A stretch of DNA of 64,000 nt, taken from NCBI GenBank assembly GCA_905221605.1, contig CAJNDS010002494.1:329421-393420 (forward strand), given 5' to 3'. How positions within the stretch are numbered: the first letter of the stretch is position 1; every line of letters starts with the position of its first letter. A program made the position numbers and the translations under genes. The DNA is from Symbiodinium natans (lineage: Eukaryota > Sar > Dinophyceae > Suessiales > Symbiodiniaceae). Below, in pieces: positions 20,782 through 31,009 of this stretch. A model generated the notes under the pieces. The model saw only the letters and a list, made by a program, of their open reading frames with translations, searched no databases and had not been told where the DNA came from.

Positions 20782-21061
20782 AACATATGTCAATACAAGG
20801 GAGCGAGGCCAGTGTGCCTGGGGGCTGCAAATCCACAAGTCGCTCTTCATGAGGGTGCAAACCAAAACCCGAAGGGGTCCATGTCCCGCAATATTTTTTA
20901 CCTGGGCCCCAAAGTCCCTACACAGGAAGTACTTCAAGGCCCAAGTATTCCCTATTTAGGTACATGGCCGAGTCTGCGAGAGAGAGAGAGAGAGAGGTAC
21001 ATGGCCCTAGGCCCTAAACCCTACATCCAGAGTTTGGTGGTTGTCTATCGCTCCACGCCAG

Positions 21062-21228
21062 GCGCTCTCGCAGATTCGGGCCTTCTATAGCGCGTGGAAG
21101 CAGATGTTACAGGCCTTTTGCCGTTGGGGTTTAGGGATTGGGAAGATGACAGTGCGGTCGTAGAACAGCTTGCCATCCGTTGCATCCCTGCACCCGCATC
21201 TTCACCGCTGTGCGAACGCCTGTGCTGA
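21062..21228 (+). pseudogene. hAT-transposase-like C-terminal fragment
   Basis: At 21136-21228 the frame reads WEDDSAVVEQLAIRCIPAPA then SSPLCERLC and a stop. This matches the hAT dimerisation pattern LA.R.L..PA.S....ER.F, with Cys where Phe is usual. An upstream helix (ALSQIRAFYSAWKQMLQAF, 21062-21120) is separated by a few TTTAGGG bases. I infer a relic or one exon of a domesticated or decayed hAT transposase; no catalytic core is visible. Confidence 0.38.
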
Positions 21229-21683
21229 AGCCACGAAATAAGCAGGATGGGGCCATCAGACCTTATAGCCTTCAAAAAAAGCCCCTTACAATGGGGCCGT
21301 TTGTGGGGATTATAGGGCCCATGCTAGCCAAGCCTGCCAACGCCTGTCTATTGCCTAGCTATCGACCTGGTCAGGCGGTGAAACTACAGGCACAAGGGGG
21401 TCAGACGGTGAACTACGTCGACACGATGTGGATCAGCGCAAGTGCCCTGACCACCTACTTTCTACGGAAGGCTGGACCGTCGCTTAGGTTTAGGGTTTAG
21501 GGCTTAGGGTTCAGGGCCCTTGCACGCCAAAGAAGTTAGGATGACAGTTGCCTTAGCGAGATCATGCGAGATGTCCTCGAGTGTCTTGCCAGTTCACCTA
21601 TCAGGGTTCGATGGGCTGGCATAAGAAGCACCATCAAAAAGCTTACATCACCAACAAATATATTGAAACATACTTTAAAAAAA

Positions 21684-21687
<4 letters not shown>

Positions 21688-21724
<37 letters not shown>

Positions 21725-21728
21725 ACAA
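21688..21728 (+). repeat. (AC)n microsatellite
   Basis: A run of CACACA following an A10 stretch. The surrounding 21230-22020 holds no convincing gene; the ORF at 21180-21500 ends in ITR-derived residues. Confidence 0.9.
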
Positions 21729-22021
21729 TATAACAGGGCGCTGATCTAAACTACCAAGAGGCTGGAGGGTCGAGGCCGGAAGCGTGCATATGAGGGGTGA
21801 AAAGGGTAAATGGACGGTCTATAGTGTAGGTCGAGGGATGTAGGGGGGCATTGCCGAGAAGTATTGTTGAAACAACACCCACGATAAGAAACCTGCCAGA
21901 CCTGGATTAAGAAATGGAACATACTGGAACCTTGGTCAGGGTCTAATTTCTTGTTTGGAATGATTTGTCATTATATGCGTCCGCCGTACCAGCATCATTA
22001 CTAACATTGCTTTCTTAGTGT

Positions 22022-22240
22022 TATTCTGATGGAGTTCTTGAAAGCCTCGAAGACCTCCATGTTTCCCTGCAGCGCAAGCTAAAGAGAGCCTCCTTACCAA
22101 AACCGTCCCGGGAGGACGCGGAGCAGCCGACGTATCTGCAGGAGCAGCAGCTTGCCATTCTCCTCAGGGCAGCCGTGGCCATCAACTCAGGCAGCTTCCT
22201 CTTGAAAAATTACCCGGTCCTTCAGGGTTTTCGCCGGGGG
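22022..22240 (+). CDS. Exon of unrecognised helical protein
   Basis: A frame without its own ATG, so it was missed by start-based ORF calling. It reads YSDGVLESLEDLHVSLQRKL, KRASLPKPSREDAEQ and QLAILLRAAVAINSGSFLL: charged, amphipathic helices with high GC3. The right end runs into a G-rich low-complexity tract. An internal acceptor is possible at GAGCAG before CCGACG. Confidence 0.5.
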
Positions 22241-23212
22241 TGGGGGTGGGGGGGGGGAGAGACTTCGGAATGGGCCTCAACCTCTTTCAAGAAATACGGT
22301 TGGTTCACCCTGAACCCTAAACCCTCAACCCTAAACCTTCAGTTCTTTCAGTAGACTTGGTTCCTGGGCTGGCTAAGCTTCGGAAAAGCCGTTGAGGTGG
22401 CCCGAGTCCGGTGGTAAAACAGTTGTGGAGCCCCCAGGTTCAGGGTTTAGGGTTTAGGGTTTAGGGTTTAGGGTTCGGGCCTCCACCTCCCCCAGCTTGA
22501 TTGAAGGGTGTGTTGAGGTGCAAAGCTCGGTAGCCCCGTGGCGCCAATTGCACGATGGGCGGCAACATACACTCAACCCCGACGAGCTTTGAAAAGCCCT
22601 CTGTGAAAACTGCGTATTAGATGTAAAGGCGCCTCTAAGGATACTGAGAGGTTCACTCAAATGGGACCCCCTTTTATGGGGCCCATCATAATCGGCCTTG
22701 TATGTAGGTTATTCACAACGTGCGCGCAATGTAGACAATCCCCCCATGCACCTGTAGTGCAATCGGGGCTCTGTTATGCACCCGGGCCGCATTTGCAAAG
22801 GCGCGTCCGGATCGCCGTGCACCTGCCAGTTGCATCTGGGCTGAATGGGTTCATGTCCGTGAGGCTGAACCACCAGAGCAGGACTGGCGCAAAAAGGCTT
22901 GTGAGGCTCACGAATACTTGTGCTTCACTCTCCGAACCTTTCCACCCGTGCTTTGCATCATGCCCCTATATCCAAAACCCTAAATCCGAAACTCACCATG
23001 CCAACTTTCGGGCAAGTAAGTAACCTAGTGATGAAGGCGCTACTTACTCCTGACTCCTGAGTTGACTGTATGATGCCCTGCCGAGGTTCTACTTCTCCTT
23101 GCTACGTGCCTGGGCCTTCGGTTTTTTGCAAGCTCTTCTTCGTTCGTGACGTGCTGTTACAAGCCAAGCCGAAATTACCGAAGGCGCTCGAGCGCTCAGA
23201 TCCCTAGAGCTG
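22241..23212. other. ITRs and uncertain frames
   Basis: TTTAGGG array at 22437-22475. The ORF 22661-23023, with a basic stretch NHQSRTGAKRLVRL at about 22870-22915, could include an exon. A short GGGACCCCCTTTTATGGGGC block near 22665 resembles the interior of family B elements. Confidence 0.4.
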
Positions 23213-23418
23213 GGTCATGAGGGTAGTTTTCCATTGTGGAACCTGACAAGCGGACTGAAAGCCACAAGCCTGGAACCTTGTCGAAGCCTGATTCTTCTCA
23301 AGCTTTGGCAAGACGCCGAAGAGTCACCCGCAGGCGAGTCTGTCAAATTCTGGAGCATGTACTTCTCCTCGGAGCACACGCAGCTGGGGCCGTCAGGCCA
23401 TGTAGTTTTGCTTGTGGT
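23213..23418 (+). CDS. Exon of unrecognised protein
   Basis: The frame reads FPLWNLTSGLKATSLEPCRS, LILLKLWQDAEESPAGESV and KFWSMYFSSEHTQLGPSG. A strong donor, G|GTATGTG, lies at 23418/23419. It is followed about 110 bp later by the junction word AAGCCTGATGCAAAAGGG and CCCTAAA units. The opposite strand is also open but less protein-like. Confidence 0.4.
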
Positions 23419-24722
23419 ATGTGTATGTATGGCTTTTGCACGGTGAGGGCCCCACCTCGTGGCCTGCATGTGTATTTGTTTACGGGCAGCTAAGGGTTCA
23501 GGGCTTAGAGTTGGGCATTCATGCAGAAGCAAGCCTGATGCAAAAGGGCAACCCTAAACCCTAAACCCTAAACCCTAAAACCCTTAAACCAATGCCCAGC
23601 TGAGCCTGGAGAAGAGATGCAGTTGAAAAATAGGACATTCCTCGAAGCTTGAAACCCTGAAGAGAGCAAGGCGATCCAGCACGGGACTACTACATGGATG
23701 CCATCGATAGTCCGCAGAGCCCATGCTCGCTTATACAGGTGCCGGGGGAGTGGGGCAAAGTGGATAAGATTGGAGCCCCCCCCCAACCCCCCCCCCCCCC
23801 TAAACCCCCCCCAAACCCTAAACCCCAAACCCTATATATACCCTAAACTACCCATGTGTTTGAGCCCCACCCCCCCCGCTGCTCTGAGCGCGGGACCTCG
23901 GCCTGCAACTCAAAAAGACTTTGGGAGTTGGCAAAAACTGCGTCTTAAAGTATCGCCAAAATGATATGTCATGTCACAGTACCAGCTTCCTCCACTAAGA
24001 TACAGCAGGCCCTCAAAAGGCAGTTCGAAACAAGACCCCCCACTCTACTACATAGACCCCGAGAGCTGGAAGTTTTAGGGTTCGGGGGCTTCTGGCTGAC
24101 GGACTCAAGCCTAGCTGAGCCCACACCCTACACCCCAAAGTATACCAGCGTGTGCCCTGCAATGTTGCCTGAGTGTCAGCTAGGCGGGCGGCAAAAAAAA
24201 CTAAAAAACAACCTTGGCTTCGCCCAGAGAGCAAAAACCCCCGAAACTGACCTCAACCCTAAACCCTAAACCCTAAACCTACGTTGGAGTCTCTGAACCC
24301 CCGGCTTCAAGGAGTCGAAAGCGCTACGCGGCTGCACGGAGTGCTCAGGAGGGCTTCGTAGACTATATCCCCCCAAGAGGATATTAGAATATTCTTTTCA
24401 TTAAGGTCCTAAGGGGAGTATAGTAGAGCGCAGAAGGGCCTTTGGCCAAAGCAACCTCTATGGCAGAACAAAAGGAAAATGCCTGAATTGTCGGGTGCAT
24501 GACCGTGGGTCCCCCAACACTGCCAAACATGCCCATAAACGCCTCCGCCTGACCTCAACCGCTTTGAGTCGGCTTGCTTCTGCTTCCCAGGTTTCTGGTG
24601 CCCTGGCAGGCGCCGAGTGGCCAAAATCCCCCTCAGAACCCAATGAAATAAGTGGGATGGTCGAGTAGTACCCTTATCCCCTTGATCAAGGGTTACAAAT
24701 CCACTAAACCAAGCAACTGGAG

Positions 24723-24844
24723 CTGGAACTTCCACCCTGGTGCAGTTTTTGGTGCTGCCCGAGACGGATCAGTTGCTTGGAGACTCCGCCTGCTTGCCCA
24801 AGCGCATCGTGACGGCGATGGTGTGTGGCCAGCTGCCCGGCTAA
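24723..24844 (+). CDS. Terminal exon, unrecognised
   Basis: The frame reads STLVQFLVLPETDQLLGDSA then CLPKRIVTAMVCGQLPG and ends in TAA at 24842-24844. Third-position GC is very high. The start may be an acceptor (GGAG) near 24722. The preceding stretch 23900-24700 holds ITR words and open frames I cannot support. Confidence 0.4.
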
Positions 24845-24904
24845 GGTCTGAGAAAATCCCAGGAACGTGCGGAGTTACATATTCGTTAAGCTGAGGATTT
24901 GAGG

Positions 24905-25195
24905 TTTGCAAGCTCCATCGGGGTGTTTCAACTCATTTTGTGTGTTATCTCTAAAACGAAGCCTAGTGCACTCTGTCCATGCGATGCGATGGTACTGCAC
25001 AGTGGTTTTCTGCGAACCGCAGGCGAGGCAGGTATGACATCCGGTGGCGTTTGTGAGGTACTGGCTGCACAAGGGAGATGCCAAAATGGCCGCGGCGTTG
25101 TTCCACTCGGCGAGCCAGATGTTGGTGATGAGCACGGGCCTCAGAAACAGGCCCCAGGGAACAAAGGCGCAGAAGCCCCCGCCGCGCGCGCGCGC
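24905..25195 (-). CDS. Minus-strand exon with hydrophobic segment, unrecognised
   Basis: On the minus strand the frame reads CAFVPWGLFLRPVLITNIWL, AEWNNAAAILASPLCSQYL and TNATGCHTCLACGSQKTTV, with almost every third position G or C. Two CxxC-like pairs follow a hydrophobic stretch. The 5' end abuts a (CG)n run. Plus-strand frames are open here too but have poorer codon use. Confidence 0.4.
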
Positions 25196-25202
25196 GCGCG
25201 CG
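25181..25202. repeat. (CG)n alternating tract
   Basis: About ten uninterrupted CG dinucleotides, a sequence prone to Z-DNA. It reads Ala-Arg on either strand. Confidence 0.9.
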
Positions 25203-26139
25203 AGTGCTGGGCGGGTGGCAAAAACAAAATCCACCAGCTAGTTCGGGCATAATCACATGCAGCGAAAGCAGACTGGCGCTCGCGTTCCGATTCCGCATCG
25301 ACTGCTCGTTCAAGGCAGCGGAAGAGCGGATCGTTTCGATTGCCTAGGCATGGACTGTTTCGACAACGCCGTGTCGGGCCTCGCCCATCATCAGGAGGCA
25401 CAGGGTTTGGGGGCGTCAAGGGGGCAAGTTCCCTTGGGAGTTACTTCCGTTTGACGGTGGAGCTGGATGTTTGTGCCCAAAACCCTCAACCCTAAACCCT
25501 TTACCTTCTTGGCGGCTACTCCGTTGTGTAAGCTCCTGGCCTGGTTGCTTCAGAGCTCTTTTTCACAACGGGAGACAGGTAGGTATTCTTTGAGACATAG
25601 GCTCACGGAGCCCTCAGGACCGACCCCTACCCCTAAACCCTAAACCCTAAACCTTAAACCCTACAACAGCCACCAGGCCTCCAACGCGAAGTGGCTGCGG
25701 TTTCAAGAGCTGCTTCTCGGGTGCAAAAGCCCACGGTCTCATGCCATGCGCGATCATGTGCCCACTACGTTATTTCTATTTGTTATGGTTAATTATTCTT
25801 GCGACTATTGTTTCTATTTTTTTTGTGCTGGGGAGGCGCGAGGGGGGGACGTTGCTTGTGATGCTTGGGGTGTGATTCATGTCCACGTCCAAGCCTTGCA
25901 ACGTGGGCATCGGTCCCCAAAGCCGCACTATGTCCCCTGAACACCGGAGCCCTCAGCAACTGTGTGCAAAAGCTCGCAACCCACACCATGACGAAGGTGT
26001 TGTCAACCTCCGAGAGTATCCTTTTTGATACTCACTAAGACTAGAGAATGCGCCAATTCATTTACATTCTCCTTTCTTAAAGGTATTAATGGAAATAAGT
26101 GACTCTGTTACACTAGGTAGGCCTGCTCGATTGCTGCAG

Positions 26140-27333
26140 GTTCTCGTACTTGTCGCAAGTCGACCCCGCGGCATCGCCGTTTCTCAGACCCGAGGGCGAG
26201 GCGCGTCGAAGTGTCGACTCCTCAGCTGCGTCTAGGTTCCGACAACAGCCGCTGTGGAAAGGTTTGGGGTTCGGGTGCACCACTTGCATGAGGCCATCTC
26301 GCATCGAGTGCCTTTACCACGCGCGGTTCTCAGCACGATTCTTCTTGATTCAAATAACTTGCCAAACCCATGAATGGGCCGCCCGACGCATCGAGGTTTG
26401 CTGAAAGTTCCAGCTCACCATGGTATGGTGGCGCTGCCTCCCTTGTGCTTGCTTCCCAACAGCAGCCGCCCAGCGCAAGTCAGCACGGCAACAGCAGCGC
26501 CTTTGCATCCCGGCATCGGAGATGTTTTCAAGCCCAGGTGCCCTTCACTTGCGCATCCAAGGCCTTAGATTGATAACAGCATGTCGCGTTTATCTGTGCT
26601 GCCTCGAGAGTGGGTCATGATACGCTTGACGTTTGGGCAAATGCTAGCTCCTGCTTCTGGTATCAGTGGGCCAGGCGTCCCCGCGGAACAGCCGCTGTTC
26701 TTCTACGACGCATGCTTGCACTTGGCGACATCGTGGCGAAGCCACGCCAGATCCGACCAAAAGCCGTGGACCTACTAAACCCTAAACCCTAAACCCTAAA
26801 CCCTAAACCCTAAACGCTAAACCCTAAATAAATTCTTCTGGTCTCGGCCAAGGACTTCTCTGCTGCCTGGTCTCTGCGTCGAGTCTACGCGCTCCCCTCC
26901 CTGGGCGGAGGGAACTACACCGGGCTGAAGGCGGTGTTCATCGGTCTGGATGTCCCAGCTCCTCGTTATGCTCAATGTGCGTGATCCGACGGGTCTCCGA
27001 TTGCCAGCCCTCCTTACTCCCACCATGGTCATATGGGTGAGAGGACGAGGGGTTGACGATGATGGTGATGACGAGGAAGTAGTAACAAGATAATGACAAA
27101 CAACATAACAATGATAGTGAATAGTGAAAAGACAAGATTACAAACAAATAGACAATAAAATGAACACAATAAACCAAGACAGTAGTCATGATAAGACAGT
27201 TAGTAGGAGGATGATTTCCCGAGTTTGGGATTTCCATGGGAAACGGAGGCCTGGACCAACTTGGGCCACGCGCTAGACCGGCTGATCTCGGCAGTCTTTG
27301 GCACCTACAGACCTATGGCCCAAAGCGATGTAA

Positions 27334-27371
<38 letters not shown>

Positions 27372-27622
27372 GGGGTGGGGGGGGTTCCGAATATAGGGTT
27401 TAGTGTTTAGCAGTTTAGGAAATTAGTAACTTGTTGGGTCCTTATTACAAGGGGATCCTACTATGTGGGATCTTTTTTGGATAGGAACATGGTCTCCGAG
27501 GTGTGCAGTGGCATGTTTCTGAGAGGAAGTTCTTGCTGTCTAGCCATGTCGTGAGCAGACGGAGTTTAGAGGAGTTCGTTTCGGGTTTCTTCATGCCATC
27601 AGCCATGGATGTTGATGCCTGA
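26140..27622 (+). CDS. Multi-exon gene, unrecognised product
   Basis: The last intron is well defined. The exon at 27210-27329 (frame TEAWTNLGHALDRLISAVFG, 120 nt, phase 0) ends at a GTAAGG donor. A 155-bp intron contains a poly-G tract and ends GGATAG. The last exon at 27485-27622 (EHGLRGVQWHVSERKFLLSS and EFVSGFFMPSAMDVDA) stops at 27620-27622. Upstream candidates are an exon from 26140 after CTGCAG (SPFLRPEGEARRSVDSSAAS, then Cys/Arg-rich) and one at about 26600-26778 (GTAAVLLRRMLALGDIVAK), the latter followed by CCCTAAA. The link between the upstream and downstream exons is assumed. No family recognised. Confidence 0.48.
27332..27384 (+). repeat. Poly-G tract immediately after a splice donor
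   Basis: About 40 G directly following GTAA of the donor at 27330, then T and further G runs. An ORF reading poly-Gly across it is an artefact. Confidence 0.9.
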
Positions 27623-27676
27623 AAGGACTTTGCGAGACTTGTTGTAGGGGTGGGGTTCAGGTTCCGGGTCCTAGGC

Positions 27677-27731
27677 TAAACCCTAAACCCTAAACCCTAA
27701 ACCCTAAACCCTAAACCCTAAACCCTAAACC
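27677..27731 (-). repeat. ITR (CCCTAAA), about eight units
   Basis: Near-perfect array 55 bp after the stop codon at 27622. Confidence 0.95.
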
Positions 27732-27962
27732 ACTTTTTTGGATACCAGGGCCTAAACCGAATCCCAGCTGAGGATATGCCTACAGGAGCGGTGGCATGCC
27801 GGAGGCTCCAGTCAAGTCCCAGCTTCCCGGAACTCGCGGCCTTGAGTCTCTACATGTAACCTATGAATACCACATGGGCAAAATATACATATATATATAT
27901 ATATATCTGCCACATATATATATATATATATGTGTGTGTAGAAGCATAGCTCAACCCACAGA

Positions 27963-28313
27963 AACGGAAGGAGGGGCCCCCCAGAATCCACCACTTCTGC
28001 TCCCAAGAGTGTTCAAGGGCAGAAAGCTGGCCTCGACCAGCCCGATCACATGGGGGTTTCCGAAAATAGGCGCGCACCCTTTTTTGGGGGGTCCCTTTTA
28101 AGGGGACTCTATTCCATTTGGGGTACAAACGGGGTACCCCTATGTGGAAAATGCCCATATGCAGTGGAAGCCCGAAAGCACCCCTCTAAGCCCCGAGTGA
28201 AGACCTTTTGTCCAGATGTTCTCCCACGTTTTGTGAAATACGGCGCAGTCTGCAGCTGCAAGGCGGCACTACTCCCCATTTATGCCCCCGAGACAAAATC
28301 CCTGCATATGTAA
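27963..28313 (+). CDS. Two-exon gene end split by a family B element
   Basis: The 3' exon 28165-28313 reads [20 protein letters not shown], then [18 protein letters not shown], stopping at 28311-28313; it starts right at the CAG that ends the family B element. The 5' exon (about 27963-28050) is open in more than one frame. One frame joins canonically after GGGG|GTTTCC; another, with better codon use ([14 protein letters not shown]), needs one extra base. Either way the inverted-repeat element occupies the intron. Product unrecognised, basic with a Cys pair. Confidence 0.42.
   Translation, partial: NGRRGPPESTTSAPKSVQGQKAGLDQPDHMGVSENRRAPFFGGSLLRGLYSIWGTNGVPLCGKCPYAVEARKHPSKPRVKTFCPDVLPRFVKYGAVCSCKAALLPIYAPETKSLHM
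28048..28164 (+). mobile_element. Inverted-repeat element, family B copy 2 (intronic)
   Basis: ACATGGGGGTTTCCGAAAAT at the left and TGTGGAAAATGCCCATATG at the right are inverted ends, with a TTTTAAGGGGACTCTATTCC centre. The element's right edge provides the AG acceptor of the downstream exon. Confidence 0.75.
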
Positions 28314-28321
28314 GGTTTTGT

Positions 28322-28440
28322 ATGTGTATGTATATATATATACACACATGCACGTGTATATATATATATATATATATATCTATCTCTGTGTTTATGTGTA
28401 TATATATACACACACACACATATATATATATATTGACAGA
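28322..28440. repeat. TA/GT microsatellites
   Basis: Alternating TATA, CACA and GTGT tracts; a similar set occurs at 27885-27942 and 28625-28690. Confidence 0.85.
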
Positions 28441-28734
28441 GAGAGAGAGGGAGACTGATAAAACCGAAGCTCTCAACCCCAGACCCCGAAAGCCTTACAG
28501 AAGCACCGGTTCGGGATGCTTTGGAAATCATTTGGATCACATTTCTACTATTCGCTTAGGTATTTGGAACCCCACAAAATTTCAAAATAAGGAAGACTAA
28601 ATAAATCAATAAATAGTTATAAATAAATAAATATATATATATATATATTTATATATTTATTTATTTATTTATTTATTTATTTATATTTTTTTTTCTTTGG
28701 GGGGGGGGGGGGTCCTGAAGCAACTAGTAGAACT

Positions 28735-28856
28735 GGATCACCTCGCAGGTGCTCCGGCTCAGAGACACCTTGGAGGTGCACCTCCGCTTCTCGGAGGAGG
28801 ACTCCAGGGCCGCGGGCTTCGAGGCGCCCGCCAGCCCAGTTCGGTTTACCCCCCCC
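28735..28856 (+). CDS. Isolated exon, unrecognised
   Basis: The frame reads WITSQVLRLRDTLEVHLRFS then EEDSRAAGFEAPASPVRF. High GC3 and an amphipathic pattern favour this frame over a Gly/Ala-rich alternative. It is bounded by poly-G upstream and TTTAGGG downstream. Confidence 0.42.
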
Positions 28857-28867
28857 CCCCCCCTGCC

Positions 28868-28990
28868 CTTAGGGTTTAGGGTTTAGGGTTTAGGGTTTAG
28901 GGTTTAGGGTTTAGGGTTTAGGGGTTAGGGGTTAGGGGTTAGGGGGCTAGGGGGTTAGGGGGTAGGGGGTAGGGGGTAGGGGGTTTAGGG
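28868..28990 (+). repeat. ITR grading into GGGGTTA and GGGGTA variants
   Basis: Pure TTTAGGG (28870-28920) drifts to GGGGTTA and then GGGGTAG units, an ordered series of variants. Confidence 0.9.
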
Positions 28991-29456
28991 TTTGTTTGCC
29001 CCCGCCCTCCCCCCCCCTTCTCTGGAGGATCTGGGAGGTATCTTTGCATTTTGGGTTTAGGGCCTTGAGGGGGTCAAGGTTCCGAGGTGGCAAGTTTTTC
29101 GTAGGGGGAGATGTGTTGCCCTTAAACCCCAAAAGTCCCCCTGAGGTCAACCAATCGAAGGGGGTGGTGCGCTCTGAGCCTTGGCACCTAAAACTTTCCC
29201 AAGTTCCTGCACCCGGGTTTAGGGTGTTAGGGCTTATCGTTGAAGGCGTTGAGTAGCCAGTATTGTCACAGCAGGCCAGGTGCAAAAGGGCTTATTGTGG
29301 TTCAACTAGGGCTTCTTAGGATTTACTAGGGGTTGTTTTGAATTCATGAGGCCTATTCGGGCTGAGAGTTTTGAGCCTTGAGGCAATCAGCGGTGCTAAG
29401 TACCAGGGGCCCAGCATCCCTCCCCCGGCCATCTAATGCTTCTGCAGCAGACCTAC

Positions 29457-29585
29457 ACCCTATACACCCTCTAAACCCTATAAACCCTCTGAACCCTATA
29501 CACCCTATAAACCCTATACACCCTATAAACCCTAGAAACCCTATACACCCGATACACCCTATAAACCCTATAAACCCTCTAAACC
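29457..29585 (-). repeat. 9-bp telomere-derived minisatellite
   Basis: Units CCCTATAAA, CCCTATACA and CCCTCTAAA in a strict 9-bp period. Because the period is a multiple of three, the frame stays open and reads repeated NPI/HPI through an ORF at 29378-29713, whose tail (29590-29713) has coding-like composition. Confidence 0.85.
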
Positions 29586-29724
29586 CACGCGCCAAGGCCA
29601 TGCTGCCATGGCTGACGCTCCTCTCCTCGCGCCCACCCCGGCTGCTGTCGGAACTCCCAGCCGGTCAGGTCAACGCCTCCGCCCTTCCTTGGCCTCTGCA
29701 GGCGTGTTCTTAAGGGTTTCCGAA

Positions 29725-29815
29725 GTTAGGGTTTAGGGTTTAGGGTTTAGGGTTTAGGGTTTAGGCTTCATGCAGGGTTCAGGGTTCAGGGTTCAGGGTT
29801 TAGGGTTTAGGGTTT
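29725..29815 (+). repeat. ITR (TTTAGGG with TTCAGGG)
   Basis: Array directly after the possible exon end at 29713. Confidence 0.9.
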
Positions 29816-29922
29816 CCGAAATGCGGGGGCAGTAGGAGTCCCCTATGTTCGTAAAGTCCCATGTTCCCTGAAAGGTACCCAACTCTGGGTGCCCTGGGCG
29901 AACATACCAAAGAGTTTACGTG

Positions 29923-30032
29923 GTGGGGTTTTCTGAAATTAGGGGGTACCTTGTTGAAGGTCTTCCTTCTAAGGGGATCCTACTACTTGGGGGCTCTAGA
30001 TTAGGGGGCCTTTCTTTTCATAAACCCCCATG
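29923..30032 (+). mobile_element. Inverted-repeat element, family B copy 3
   Basis: Left end GGTTTTCTGAAATTAGGGGG with a TACC word; right end GGGGGCC...CATAAACCCCCATG; centre AAGGGGATCCTAC. It is more diverged than the other copies. Confidence 0.55.
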
Positions 30033-30408
30033 TTGCAACGTCTGCTGAAGGCTGGTGGGGATGCCGGCGCCTGCTACTCGGGAGGGTTCTGGTGCTCACG
30101 CACTGGGCCCATGAGGGCACCCGAGATGGAAGTCTTCAGAGCAGCCACACGGCCTCGCATTACAAGCGTCCCGGGCAGTTCTCTAACGTCTGGTGCCTTT
30201 TGAGAACTTTGGGGGTGCCCGAAAAAGAAGGGCCCCCATACTACAACAAATCCTTGAAGGGACTGCTAATTATTGCTAATTAATTCAGATAGGTGTGCCG
30301 ATGTTGTTGAATGAGGCTTTGCTACGTTGCTCCTGCAAGTAGGCCGCTCAGCCACATTCTGGCTCAAACACTCCGTGGTGTAGGTAGGACAGCAACATTG
30401 CTACTGCC

Positions 30409-30804
30409 ATGGTCTTCTTTGGCAAGGGCAAGGGCAAAGGCAAGGGCAACGGCAAGGGCAAAGGCAAGGGCAAGGGCAAGAAAGGAATTGAGACAAAAGG
30501 CCAAGGCAAGGCAAACGACTATGGGATGGACTGCGCCTTCTCCAAAGGTTCTGGCAAGCAGCTCAACTATGGCATGGCCTACGCCTACTCCAAAGGCTTT
30601 GGCGCGCAATATGGCAAGGGCAAGGGCAAAGGCAAGGCTGCACCAAGAAATTGTGCATGCCCAATGGATTGCTGCGTCACCCTAGGCTGTGGAACTTTTA
30701 GATGCAAACACCCTCAATTCAAGCACGGCTGGTTCAGGCACTCGAGACTCACGTACACAGGCGGTTCAAGCACCCTAACGACCACCATCTCACACGGGGC
30801 TTGA
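30409..30804 (+). CDS. Gly-Lys repeat protein with Cys cluster
   Basis: A complete 131-codon ORF with ATG in good context (GCCATGG). Residues about 5-25 are (GK)n. Then come two related blocks, NDYGMDCAFSKGSGK and NYGMAYAYSKGFGA (each with a YGM and SKG core), another (GK) run, and a Cys-rich segment CACPMDCCVTLGCGTFRC with His nearby. The tail has many Thr and Ser. It is strongly basic, and the Cys/His cluster could bind metal. Function unknown; a nucleic-acid-binding role is a guess from charge alone. Confidence 0.55.
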   Translation: MVFFGKGKGKGKGNGKGKGKGKGKKGIETKGQGKANDYGMDCAFSKGSGKQLNYGMAYAYSKGFGAQYGKGKGKGKAAPRNCACPMDCCVTLGCGTFRCKHPQFKHGWFRHSRLTYTGGSSTLTTTISHGA

Positions 30805-31009
30805 GTCACCCCACCTCCTTCAGGGTTTGCGTAGCAACTCTTGATGAGAGGATTTCGGGGTTTTGTAGGAAGCCTGTTCCACTGGGTTCTATAGTCAGAG
30901 GGACCTTGCTTCCTGTTTCTTACCCTTCAGCGGTTTATGAGTCCGGGTTTTCTACAGCGCGTGAATCGGCTCCCAAGCCCTAGCCTCTGAAATCGCGCAC
31001 GCGCTGCAG

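Noticed and set aside
28186-28540. ORFs on both strands across 28.3-28.45 kb
   Set aside because: They read through TATATA/CACACA microsatellites; only the exon ending at 28313 is supported.
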